64,000 bases of DNA, from assembly GCA_934573855.1 (NCBI GenBank), contig CAKTMF010000005.1, positions 1-64,000 of the forward strand, in the 5' to 3' direction. The translations under genes and the position numbers were made by a program. The DNA comes from an uncultured Oscillospiraceae bacterium (GTDB lineage: Bacteria > Bacillota > Clostridia > Oscillospirales > Oscillospiraceae). Below the pieces are notes generated by a model. It had not been told where the DNA came from and did no database searches. It saw only the letters and a list, made by a program, of their open reading frames with translations. Positions 41,211-49,612 of this stretch are shown piece by piece. The stretch's first letter is position 1. Each line of letters begins with the position of its first letter.

Positions 41211-42350
41211 TCAGCGGACGAAGCCGCCGATGCTCACGGGGGTAAAGCCGTCGACAAAGTCGAAGCTGAGCGTGTCGATATATGCCTTGAGCGCTTCGTT
41301 ATAGAGCTTTTCCGCGACCAGCTCACGGGCGGTCTTGCCGGTGCTTTCGTCAAGGACGCTGTCGGGCGTGAGCGGCAGGCGCAGCATGACATGGTAGCCG
41401 TAGACGCTCTTTATCGGGTCGGAGACCTCGTAGTCGCCGAGCGCGTAGCCGCCGTCAAGGAACTCCTGCACGAACTGGGTCTCGGGCGTGACGGTGTAGC
41501 CGTTGGGGTAGGCGGTCTTGCCGGTATCCTCGTCAAGCTCCTCCTTGCGCTGGGCGTAGAGAGAAAGAAGCTCCTCGGTGGTCTCCGCCGCGCGAAGCTC
41601 CTCCACCAGCGCCTCGGCCTGGGCGAGCTTTTCCGCCGCGGCGGCCTCGTCAAGGTCCTCGCCGGTGGTCATGTCGCGCGTGAGGAAGAGGATGTGGTTG
41701 AGCTGGGCGTAATCGTTGTCCTCGATGTACTTGAGGGCGTCCTCGTCGCTTATGCTCGCGCCCTTCTCGCCGTACATGATGTCAAAGCAGCGGCCGTCCA
41801 GATAATTCCAGCGCGACATCATGTCGTACAGCTCGCGGCTGGCGTACATGGACTTGAGATATTCGTCGAAGTCCGCCTCTGTCGCGCCCTCGCCGCAGGT
41901 GCGGACGATGACGTCCTGAAGCTCCGCGTCAAGAGCCGCTTCCTGCTCCTCGGTAAGCTCCGCGCCATGCTCCTTCGCAAAGAGCGTGCAGGCGTGGAGT
42001 TGGCCCACGCTCTGCCGTGCGAGCGTCCAGACGTTCTCGCCGATGGTCTCGCCGGTAGTCTCGTCGGCGACCATGTCCCAGTCGGCCTCGCCGCCGTAGT
42101 AGGCGAACATGTTGTCGATGTAGCCGACGTTGGCGCTGAGATAATAGAAGAACTCGCGCCAGGTTATCTCGTCGCCGCCGACGTTCATGACGATCTCGTC
42201 AGGGTCGTGCGTGGCATAGAGCGCCTCGTAATCCACGGTCCTCACCTCGAGCGTGGGGGTCTCCGCCACGGGAGGGATGTAATTCTTCCATGTGAGGAAG
42301 CCGGCAAAGGCGACGCATACTATAAGTATCGCTGCAATAAGTTTTTTCAT
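41211..42350 (-). CDS. Exported PpiC/SurA-like peptidyl-prolyl isomerase
   Basis: 379 aa with an N-terminal signal/anchor segment (~3-22). It has a SurA N-like helical region (DEIVMNVGGDEITWREFFYYLS at ~50-70) and a parvulin-like domain (~205-340) with QLNHILFLTRDM, PETQFVQEFLDGGYALGDYEVSDP and YGYHVMLRL. It is thus a candidate extracytoplasmic folding factor. It is the last gene before mfd on the same strand with a 78-bp gap, so it may be on the mfd transcript. Paralogue-like to the protein at 37699. Confidence 0.8.
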   Translation of the reverse strand: MKKLIAAILIVCVAFAGFLTWKNYIPPVAETPTLEVRTVDYEALYATHDPDEIVMNVGGDEITWREFFYYLSANVGYIDNMFAYYGGEADWDMVADETTGETIGENVWTLARQSVGQLHACTLFAKEHGAELTEEQEAALDAELQDVIVRTCGEGATEADFDEYLKSMYASRELYDMMSRWNYLDGRCFDIMYGEKGASISDEDALKYIEDNDYAQLNHILFLTRDMTTGEDLDEAAAAEKLAQAEALVEELRAAETTEELLSLYAQRKEELDEDTGKTAYPNGYTVTPETQFVQEFLDGGYALGDYEVSDPIKSVYGYHVMLRLPLTPDSVLDESTGKTARELVAEKLYNEALKAYIDTLSFDFVDGFTPVSIGGFVR

Positions 42351-42428
42351 CGTTTATGTCCCTTCATCGGACCTTTATCAGGTCTTTCTCTGAATATATC
42401 ATCTGCGGACGGATATTACAAGCAGATT

Positions 42429-45400
42429 TTATGAATTGACGCCCCGCTGCCAGTCGCGAGCGAACTTCCGCGCCTCGTCGATGACGCGGCCCTTGGACTT
42501 TATCCTGAGACTCAGGCAGGGCTTTGACCCGGCCTCGACGCGGAGCCGCCCCTTGTACTCGTCGGTGGCGTACATCGCGGAGACCTTTTCCATGTCGAAG
42601 TCCTTCACCGTGAAGCGCAGATAGCCCTGCTTCTGCGAGATGTCCGTAATGCCGGCGTTTCCGGCCTCGCCGCGTAGCAGCGCGACATGGATGAGCGCGT
42701 TCACGCCGGGAGGGGGGTCGCCGAAGCGGTCGATAAGCTCGTCCGTCAGGTCGTCGGCCTCTTCCTCGGTGCGGATGGCGGCGATACGGCGGTAGATGTC
42801 CATGCGCTGCTCGGAGGAGGGGATGTAGCGCTCGGGTATGTTGGCCGCAACGGCGAGGTCGGCGGAGCATTCCGCCTTCGCCGGGACCTCTATCCCCCGC
42901 GCCTCGAGAACGGCCTCGCTGAGGAGCTTCATGTACATGTCGTAGCCCACGTCGATCATATGGCCGGACTGCTCCGCGCCGAGAAGATTTCCCGCCCCGC
43001 GTATCTCAAGGTCGCGCATGGCGATCTTGAAGCCCGAGCCGAACTGCGCGAAGTCGCGTATGGCGTTCAGGCGCTTTTCGGCGATCTCCGTAAGCACCTT
43101 GTCCCGCCTGAACGTGAGATAGGCGGAGGCGCGGCGGGTCGAGCGGCCCACGCGGCCGCGTATCTGGTGCAGCTGGGCGAGGCCGAGCTTGTCCGCGTCC
43201 TCGATGATGAGGGTGTTGACGTTGGGGATGTCTATGCCGGTCTCGATGATGGTCGTGCAGACGAGTACCTGCGTCTCGCCGCTCTGCACGCTCTCCATAA
43301 CGCTCGAGAGCATGTTCTTGTCCATCTGGCCGTGGGCGACGCCGATGGTCACGTCGTCGTCGAGCAGCTCGCGCAGCCGTTTGGTCGTGCGCTCTATGTC
43401 CTCGACGCGGTTGTGCAGGTAGTAGACCTGTCCCCCGCGCTGAAGCTCGCGGCGTATCGCGTCGGCCAGCACGCCCCAGTCATGCTCCATGACGAAGGTC
43501 TGCACCGGCAGCCGGTCCTCGGGCGGCTCCTCGATGGTGGACATATCCCGTATGCCGGACATGGCCATGTTCAGCGTCCTCGGTATGGGCGTCGCGGACA
43601 GCGTCAGCACGTCCACGCCGTGCGAAAGCTCCTTTATATGCTCCTTGTGCGTCACGCCGAAGCGCTGCTCCTCGTCCACGACCAGAAGGCCGAGATCCTT
43701 GAAGCGCACATCCTTTGAGAGGAGGCGGTGCGTCCCTATGACGAGATCGCATTTGCCGGAGGCAAGGTCGGAGAGCGTCCTGCCCGACGCCGCCCCGGTG
43801 CGGAAGCGGCTGAGCGTCGCGATGTTCACCGGGAAGCCGAAGAATCTTTGCAGCGCGGTCTGGTAATGCTGCTGGGCGAGGACGGTGGTGGGGACGAGGA
43901 TGGCGGCCTGCTTGCCGTCGAGGACGCATTTCATCACCGCGCGCAGGGCGACCTCGGTCTTGCCGAAGCCCACGTCGCCGCAGAGGAGCCTGTCCATCGG
44001 GACGGAGGACTCCATGTCCTTTTTTATCTCGGCAATGCAGCGCAGCTGGTCGTCCGTCTCCGTGTAGCCGAAGTTCTCCTCGAATTCGCGCTGCCACTCG
44101 CTGTCCGGGCTGAACGCGTGTCCCGGCAGACGCTGGCGCTCGGCGTAGAGGGCGATGAGCTTTTTCGCCATGTCCTTCGCGGCGCTCTTCGCGCGGCTGC
44201 GGGTCTTCTGCCACTCCGTGCCGCCCATTTTCGAGAGCTTCACGGCCTTTTCCTCGCCCGCGCCGGTGTACTTCGTCACCATGTCGAGCTGTGTGGCGGG
44301 GACATACAGGCTGTCCGTCCCGGCGTAGCAGATCTTTATATAATCCTTGTCAAAGCCGTCCACCTGCATCCTGACGATACCGGCGAAGCGGCCTATCCCG
44401 TGGTTCTCATGCACCACATAGTCCCCGACGGAGAGGTCGGCGTAGGACTCGAGCCTCTGCCGGTCGGAGGGGAGCTTTTTGCGCGAGGTCTTTTTCTCGC
44501 GCGAGCGGATGAGCTGCGCGTCGGTCAGCACCGCGAGCCTCAGCCCCGGGTACTCCATGCCCGCCGAGAGCGAGCCTATGCCGATGACGCACTGCCCCGG
44601 CTCGGGGAGCTTCTTTATCTCCTCGTAAACGAGCGCCGGGATGTCGTGATCGGCGAAAAATTCCTGCAATACCTTGGCGCGGCGGGCGTCTCCGGCGAGG
44701 ACAACGACGCGGTGATCCTGCTTGAGATAGAGCTTCACGTCGTCCGCAGCGGTCTGGGCGCTGCCTGCGTAGGAGGGGAGCTGCTTTGCCGGGATGGAGG
44801 TCAGCGTCCGGGGACTGATGGGGTTGCGGCCCACGGTGAACGCGTCCGCCATGTAGAGCGGGAAGTCCTCCAGCCGCTTTGTGAGCGTCTCCCACGGCAT
44901 GTAAAAGCCGTCGGCGGAGACGGCGACCATCCCGCGCCGCTGAAGCTCGCGCACGTCGTCGGTGAGCTGCTTTGCAAAATCACGCGCCCTCTCGCCGCAG
45001 CGGTTTGGCTGGTCGAGGATGACGACGGACCCCTCGGGGACGTAGTCGAGCGCGCAGGCGTCGGGGTAGATGGCGGGGAGATATCTGTCCGCATCGGACA
45101 TAAGCACGCCGCCGCGCAGCCTGTCGGCGTCGCCGCGCATGGTGGCCGCAAGGGCCGCGGCATTCTCGCTCGTGCGGCGGCGGGTGTATTTGTCGGCGAA
45201 GCTTTCTATGTCGCGCGCGAGCTTCTCAACGCCGCCCCCGGCGAGCGTCGGCAGAGTCTCCGCCGCGGGGAGTATGGTGCAAAGGTCGGCCTGCTCGGTG
45301 CGGCGCTGGGTGGAGACGTCGAAATGGCCCATGGAGTCGATGTCGTCGCCCCAGAATTCGATCCTGACCGGCTCACGGTCGGCGGGGGAGAAAAAGTCGA

Positions 45401-45935
45401 GTATCCCGCCGCGCCGCGCGAACTGACCGGGACCCTCCACCTGCTCCGTGCGGACATAGCCGCAGCGGACGAGCGCGTCCTCCACGTCCTCGGGAGGACA
45501 ACTGCCGTCGGCGCGGATGGTGAAGGCGGCTCTTTTCAGCGTCTCGGGCGGCATGGTGCGCTGGATGAGACCGGAGACGGAGACGACGTTCACCTCGCTC
45601 CCGCAGAGCATGCGGTAGAGCGCGCCGATACGCTTCTGCTCGGCCTGGCGCGAGGCGGCCTCGGCCGGGTAGAAGGTGTAGTCCCTCATCCCGAGGACGC
45701 TCACCGGCTCGCGCAGCATTGAGCGCAGGTCGTTCGCGAAGTTCTCCGCCGCCGTGTCGTCCGGGCAGATGACAAATATGGGCGTCCCGAGGCGCTGCCG
45801 CAGCGCGGCGGCAAGATTCGCCCGGTGTACCGCCGAAAGTCCGGAAACGAGCGCAGGAAGTCCTCCGCTCTCCATCAGACCGGGGAGGGCGGCGGCTTCC
45901 TTGTTTTCAAGTATTTGATTGATGAGTACATTCAT
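42429..45935 (-). CDS. mfd: Transcription-repair coupling factor Mfd
   Basis: Translocase that removes stalled RNA polymerase and recruits UvrA. The 1168-aa protein has the UvrB-like N-terminus, the RNA-polymerase-interaction domain, helicase domains with Walker A GDVGFGKTE and the DEEQRFGV box, and the TRCF C-terminal domain. ATG 45935 (MNVLINQI) fits the family N-terminus. The open frame runs further upstream to 46109 but crosses the promoter. No ribosome binding site is visible, and the predicted transcription start is only ~3 nt before the ATG. Confidence 0.96.
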   Translation of the reverse strand: MNVLINQILENKEAAALPGLMESGGLPALVSGLSAVHRANLAAALRQRLGTPIFVICPDDTAAENFANDLRSMLREPVSVLGMRDYTFYPAEAASRQAEQKRIGALYRMLCGSEVNVVSVSGLIQRTMPPETLKRAAFTIRADGSCPPEDVEDALVRCGYVRTEQVEGPGQFARRGGILDFFSPADREPVRIEFWGDDIDSMGHFDVSTQRRTEQADLCTILPAAETLPTLAGGGVEKLARDIESFADKYTRRRTSENAAALAATMRGDADRLRGGVLMSDADRYLPAIYPDACALDYVPEGSVVILDQPNRCGERARDFAKQLTDDVRELQRRGMVAVSADGFYMPWETLTKRLEDFPLYMADAFTVGRNPISPRTLTSIPAKQLPSYAGSAQTAADDVKLYLKQDHRVVVLAGDARRAKVLQEFFADHDIPALVYEEIKKLPEPGQCVIGIGSLSAGMEYPGLRLAVLTDAQLIRSREKKTSRKKLPSDRQRLESYADLSVGDYVVHENHGIGRFAGIVRMQVDGFDKDYIKICYAGTDSLYVPATQLDMVTKYTGAGEEKAVKLSKMGGTEWQKTRSRAKSAAKDMAKKLIALYAERQRLPGHAFSPDSEWQREFEENFGYTETDDQLRCIAEIKKDMESSVPMDRLLCGDVGFGKTEVALRAVMKCVLDGKQAAILVPTTVLAQQHYQTALQRFFGFPVNIATLSRFRTGAASGRTLSDLASGKCDLVIGTHRLLSKDVRFKDLGLLVVDEEQRFGVTHKEHIKELSHGVDVLTLSATPIPRTLNMAMSGIRDMSTIEEPPEDRLPVQTFVMEHDWGVLADAIRRELQRGGQVYYLHNRVEDIERTTKRLRELLDDDVTIGVAHGQMDKNMLSSVMESVQSGETQVLVCTTIIETGIDIPNVNTLIIEDADKLGLAQLHQIRGRVGRSTRRASAYLTFRRDKVLTEIAEKRLNAIRDFAQFGSGFKIAMRDLEIRGAGNLLGAEQSGHMIDVGYDMYMKLLSEAVLEARGIEVPAKAECSADLAVAANIPERYIPSSEQRMDIYRRIAAIRTEEEADDLTDELIDRFGDPPPGVNALIHVALLRGEAGNAGITDISQKQGYLRFTVKDFDMEKVSAMYATDEYKGRLRVEAGSKPCLSLRIKSKGRVIDEARKFARDWQRGVNS

Positions 45936-45944
45936 AACGCTGTA

Positions 45945-45973
45945 ATTATAGCAGAAAAGGAGCGCCTGTTCAA
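45945..45973 (-). promoter_or_regulatory. mfd promoter (near-leaderless)
   Basis: Minus strand TTGAAC (45968-45973), 17 bp, TATAAT (45945-45950). The -10 ends only 9 bp before the mfd ATG at 45935. Confidence 0.7.
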
Positions 45974-46070
45974 TCGTTTTGTGCCGAAGAAAAAAGCTCC
46001 CGCCCGCCGTCATATTCCCGCCTGGCCGCGCATACAATGAAGGTATGTTGACTTTACGGAGGTGCGAAAT

Positions 46071-46133
46071 ATGGAAATCGACGTTGACGATCTGATCTTC
46101 GGAGACCACGATCCCGGCCCCAGCGACAGATGA
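46071..46133 (+). CDS. 20-aa acidic small ORF, unknown
   Basis: MEIDVDDLIFGDHDPGPSDR, preceded by ACGGAGGTG 6 nt before the ATG, one of the strongest ribosome binding sites in the window. Seven of twenty residues are acidic and the tail is proline/glycine rich. It is divergent from mfd and followed by a long hairpin (46186-46252). No family is recognised. The RBS and hairpin make it a credible short transcript, but conservation in relatives is untested. Confidence 0.45.
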   Translation: MEIDVDDLIFGDHDPGPSDR

Positions 46134-46185
46134 GCGCGCCGGCAGGGCCTTTCCCCGGACAGCACGGGGAGGGGCTTTTACACCT

Positions 46186-46252
46186 GCGGGCGGCCGGCAG
46201 CCGCCCCTGCATTTTCTGCAATGCGGGGACAGCTGCCGGCCGCCCGGTCTTT
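46186..46252 (+). terminator. Long GC-rich hairpin, possible terminator of the small ORF transcript
   Basis: GGGCGGCCGGCAGC (46188-46201) pairs perfectly with GCTGCCGGCCGCCC (46232-46245), with inner pairing GCCCCTGCATT / AATGCGGGG. It is followed by GGTCTTTATTAA. The stem is longer than an ordinary terminator, so a stable non-coding RNA is an alternative. Confidence 0.55.
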
Positions 46253-46266
46253 ATTAATAATGAAAG

Positions 46267-46402
46267 CCTTCCCCCTATCGGCTCGCTGCGCTCGCCACTT
46301 CCCCCGATGGGGGAAGCATACATGCGAGGAGAGCAGTATACCGCCGTGGCTCCCCCACCGGGGGAGCTGCCTGCAACGCAGACTGAGGGGGAGCGGTCCC
46401 GG
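46267..46402. repeat. GC-rich intergenic palindromic repeats (cluster 9)
   Basis: GGCTCGCTGCGCTCGCC, CTTCCCCCGATGGGGGAAG palindrome, GCTCCCCCACCGGGGGAGC palindrome, and GCAACGCAGACTGAGGGGG (degenerate reverse form of the CCCTCAGTCTGC block). It fills the rest of the gap before tdk. Confidence 0.75.
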
Positions 46403-46425
46403 GCTTAGCGTTTTTGCTCCCGGTA

Positions 46426-47010
46426 TCAGGTCCCGGCCTCCTGCGCCCTGATCTTTTCCTTCCAGCACTTGTGGCACATGGCGACATAGCTGTCGTTGCC
46501 GCCGAGCAGTATCTGGCAGCCCTCGGTGACGATATGGCCGCGGCCGTCGATACGGGCATTGACCGTGGCCTTGCGGCCGCAGGCGCAGACGGTCTTTATC
46601 TCCGTGATGGAGTCGGCAAGCTCCATGAGCCGCTGCGCGCCGGGGAAAAAGTGCGTCAGGAAGTCCGTCCGCAGGCCGAAGCACAGCACGGGGACATCCT
46701 CCTCGTCCACGAGCGTGCGGAGCTGGTCGATCTGCGCGGGGGTGAAGAACTGCGCCTCGTCGGAGATGATGACGTCGCACTTCCCGGCCCTTTTATACTC
46801 CTCGACGATATCCTGCTCGGGGGTGATGATCCGCGCGGTGCGCTCGAGTCCTATGCGGCTGCGGATGATGTCAGCCCCGTCGCGCGTGTCGACGCTGGGC
46901 TTTATGAGCCAGACGGTCATGCCCAGCTCCTCGTAGTTGAACTGCGTTATGAGCGCCTGAGCGGATTTGGACGAGCCCATCGCGCCGTATTTGAAGTATA
47001 ATTTAGCCAT
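46426..47010 (-). CDS. tdk: Thymidine kinase
   Basis: Phosphorylates thymidine (and deoxyuridine) in pyrimidine salvage. The 194-aa type II TK has the P-loop GAMGSSKSAQAL (~9-20), DEAQFF (~90), and a zinc-binding set CACG and CHKC. GAAGGAAG precedes ATG 47010, 12 bp after the udk stop, so the two are an operon. Confidence 0.94.
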   Translation of the reverse strand: MAKLYFKYGAMGSSKSAQALITQFNYEELGMTVWLIKPSVDTRDGADIIRSRIGLERTARIITPEQDIVEEYKRAGKCDVIISDEAQFFTPAQIDQLRTLVDEEDVPVLCFGLRTDFLTHFFPGAQRLMELADSITEIKTVCACGRKATVNARIDGRGHIVTEGCQILLGGNDSYVAMCHKCWKEKIRAQEAGT

Positions 47011-47022
47011 GCTTCTCTTCCT

Positions 47023-47643
47023 TCAATTCTTTTCGATATGCGCCCGGACCCGCTCGATTATCATGTCGAGCGCCACGCTGTTGTGGCCGCCCTCGGGGAT
47101 GATGACGTCGGCGTTGCGCTTGCTCGGCTCGACGAACATCTCGTGCATGGGCTTTACGGTGGTGAGATACTGGTTCACGACGCTCTCGAGGCTCCTGCCC
47201 CTGTCGCGCACGTCGCGGGTTATGCGGCGGAGTATGCGCACGTCCGCGTCGGTGTCCACGAATATCTTCACGTCCATCTGGCGGCACAGCTCGCGGTTCT
47301 GGAAGATGAGTATGCCCTCGACGATGACGACCTTGGCGGGCTGGATGGTCACGGTCCTGTCCGAGCGGTCGTGGATGGTGTAGTCATACTCCGGGCAGAC
47401 GACGCTGTGTCCCTTTTTCAGCTCGCGCAGAGCGTCGATGAGCATATAGGTGTCGAACGCGTCCGGGTGGTCGTAGTTGAGCTTGCTGCGCTGCTCGTAG
47501 CTCATGTCGTGGTGCGCCTTGTAGTAGTTGTCGTGATAGATCACGGATACGTCGCTCCCGAAGCGCTGCACCAGCTTACGGGTGATGGTAGTCTTGCCGC
47601 TGCCTGTGCCTCCTGCTATGCCGATGACCATAACGTTGCCCAT
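47023..47643 (-). CDS. udk: Uridine kinase
   Basis: Phosphorylates uridine and cytidine to UMP and CMP. The 206-aa protein has the P-loop GIAGGTGSGKTT (~8-19), the YHDNYYKAHHDMSYEQRSKLNYDHPD-type substrate region in part, and the typical PKYADVI-equivalent near the end (SKRNADVIIPEG). CAGGAGGCGG precedes the ATG. First gene of the udk-tdk operon, transcribed from a promoter back-to-back with that of deoD. Confidence 0.95.
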   Translation of the reverse strand: MGNVMVIGIAGGTGSGKTTITRKLVQRFGSDVSVIYHDNYYKAHHDMSYEQRSKLNYDHPDAFDTYMLIDALRELKKGHSVVCPEYDYTIHDRSDRTVTIQPAKVVIVEGILIFQNRELCRQMDVKIFVDTDADVRILRRITRDVRDRGRSLESVVNQYLTTVKPMHEMFVEPSKRNADVIIPEGGHNSVALDMIIERVRAHIEKN

Positions 47644-47680
47644 GTTCGACCGCCTCCTGCGTCAGCTTTCTTTCGACGCT

Positions 47681-47738
47681 ATTCTACCATACCTTTCGCC
47701 CTGTTTCAATTTGACTTTTTGCTTTTTTCAGATATAAT
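47681..47738. promoter_or_regulatory. Back-to-back promoters of udk-tdk and deoD-psuG
   Basis: Minus: TTGAAA (47704-47709), 17 bp, TAGAAT (47681-47686), for udk. Plus: TTGACT (47711-47716), 16 bp, TATAAT (47733-47738), for deoD. The two -35 boxes are one base apart, so one regulator or polymerase could affect both nucleoside operons. Confidence 0.72.
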
Positions 47739-47812
47739 TATATCGGAGCTGTCCGGACGCCGCACAGGAGCGGGCTGCGGACGCTCCGGACAAAAGAAGG
47801 AGGCTATAGAAT

Positions 47813-48532
47813 ATGGCAACCGTTCACAACAAGGCCGAAAAGGGTCAGATCGCAAAGACCGTGCTTATGCCCGGCGACCCGCTCAGGGCGAAATATGTGG
47901 CAGAAAACTTCCTTGAAAACGCGGTCCTCGTCAACAACGTCCGCGGCGTGCAGGGCCACACCGGCACATGGAAGGGCGTCCCCGTCACGGTGATGGCCTC
48001 GGGCATGGGAATGCCCTCGATCGGCATATACAGCTGGGAGCTTTACAGCGAGTACGACGTTGAAAGCATCATCCGCATCGGCACCACCGGCGCGCTGCAG
48101 GAGGATCTCGAGCTGCGCGACGTTATCCTTGCGCAGGCCGCCTGCACCGACTCGAACTACACAAAGCGCTTCGGCGTCACAGGCAGCTTTGCGCCCATCG
48201 CGGACTACAGGCTCCTGCGCACCGCCGAGGACTGCGCGCTGGACATGGGACTGCATGTGCGCGTGGGCAACATACTCTCGAGCGATATGTTCTACTACGC
48301 CGACGGCATGAGCGAGGCCGCGGCATGGAAGAGGCTGGGCGTTATGGCCATTGAGATGGAGGCCGCCGCGCTCTACACCAACGCCGCCTACTTCCACCGC
48401 CGCGCACTGTGCATAGGCACCGTCACCGACCACATCTTCCGCTCAGAGCGCCTCGACGCGAAGGACCGCCAGTCCTCTCTGGACCAGATGATCCGCCTCG
48501 CGCTGGACACCGCGGTGAAAATGGCGGAATAA
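47813..48532 (+). CDS. deoD: Purine nucleoside phosphorylase (DeoD type)
   Basis: Phosphorolysis of purine (deoxy)nucleosides to base and (deoxy)ribose-1-phosphate. The 239-aa hexameric-type PNP has GDPLRAKYVAE near the N-terminus (phosphate binding), ASGMGMPSIGIYSWEL and MAIEMEAAALYTNA (ribose-binding Glu). AAGGAGG precedes the ATG. Followed 30 bp later by psuG. Confidence 0.95.
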   Translation: MATVHNKAEKGQIAKTVLMPGDPLRAKYVAENFLENAVLVNNVRGVQGHTGTWKGVPVTVMASGMGMPSIGIYSWELYSEYDVESIIRIGTTGALQEDLELRDVILAQAACTDSNYTKRFGVTGSFAPIADYRLLRTAEDCALDMGLHVRVGNILSSDMFYYADGMSEAAAWKRLGVMAIEMEAAALYTNAAYFHRRALCIGTVTDHIFRSERLDAKDRQSSLDQMIRLALDTAVKMAE

Positions 48533-48562
48533 CGACCGATATCCGGAAAAAGGAGCCATACT

Positions 48563-49477
48563 ATGAACAAATACCTTGACATTTCTCCCGAGGTGAGCAA
48601 GGCCCTCGACGAGGGCAGACCCGTCGTCGCGCTCGAGAGCACCATCATCTCCCACGGCATGCCCTATCCCCGCAACGTAGAGACCGCGCTCATGGTCGAG
48701 CAGACCATCCGCGACAACGGCGCCGTCCCCGCGACCATCGCCGTTATCGGCGGCAGGCTCAAGGCCGGACTCTCCCCCGAGGAGATAGAGTATCTCGGCA
48801 AGACCGGGCGCGGTATCGCCAAGGCCAGCCGCCGCGACCTTCCCGCCCTCGTGGCGCGGGGAGCGGACGGCGCGACCACCGTCACCACCACCATGATAAT
48901 CGCCCACATGGCGGGTATCGGCATATTCGCCACCGGCGGTATCGGCGGCGTACACAGAGGGGCCGAGACCACCATGGATATCTCCGCCGACCTCGAGGAG
49001 CTGGCGCAGACGCCGGTGATGGTCGTGTGCGCGGGCGCGAAGTCCATACTCGACCTCGGACTCACGCTCGAGTATCTTGAGACCAAGGGCGTCCCCGTCA
49101 TCGGCTACGGCACGGACGAGCTGCCCGCCTTCTATACGAGAAAGAGCGGCTTCGGCGTAGACTACCGCGTGGACAGCCCCGAGCAGCTCGCCGCGATGTT
49201 CCGCGCGCAGAGAGAGCTTGAGTTCCGCGGCGGCATGCTGGTCACGAACCCCATCCCCGAGGAATACTCCATGGACAAGGCCGTCATCGACCGCGCCATC
49301 GAGCAGGCGCTCGCCGAGTGCCGCGAGCAGGGCGTCCATGGCAAGGAGACCACCCCCTTCCTTCTCGCGCGCGTGGTGGAGCTTACCGGCGGCGACAGTC
49401 TCGAGAGCAACATAAAGCTCATCCTCAACAACGCCCGTATCGCGGCGCTCACGGCCTGTGAGCTTGCCGGAGCCTGA
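48563..49477 (+). CDS. psuG: Pseudouridine-5'-phosphate glycosidase
   Basis: Cleaves the C-C glycosidic bond of pseudouridine-5'-phosphate to uracil and ribose-5-phosphate. The 304-aa protein carries family blocks ALESTIISHGMPYPRN, TTVTTTMIIAHMAGI, FATGGIGGVHRGAETTMDIS and VTNPIPEEYSMD. Co-directional with deoD with only 30 bp between. The usual partner kinase PsuK is not found in the window. Confidence 0.95.
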   Translation: MNKYLDISPEVSKALDEGRPVVALESTIISHGMPYPRNVETALMVEQTIRDNGAVPATIAVIGGRLKAGLSPEEIEYLGKTGRGIAKASRRDLPALVARGADGATTVTTTMIIAHMAGIGIFATGGIGGVHRGAETTMDISADLEELAQTPVMVVCAGAKSILDLGLTLEYLETKGVPVIGYGTDELPAFYTRKSGFGVDYRVDSPEQLAAMFRAQRELEFRGGMLVTNPIPEEYSMDKAVIDRAIEQALAECREQGVHGKETTPFLLARVVELTGGDSLESNIKLILNNARIAALTACELAGA

Positions 49478-49527
49478 ACCGCTGGACGATTTGTCCAAAT
49501 AAAGCTTGCCCCGATGTAAGAAAACTA

Positions 49528-49555
49528 TTGATTTATGCTTTTTTTCTGCTATAAT
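49528..49555 (+). promoter_or_regulatory. Promoter of the nucleoside importer operon
   Basis: TTGATT (49528-49533), 16 bp, TATAAT (49550-49555), ~57 bp before the BMP lipoprotein start. Confidence 0.72.
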
Positions 49556-49612
49556 CAAGGTGGTGCCGCATGTCGGCACCATGTACCCAAAATTTTTGAG
49601 GAGGAAACCAAA

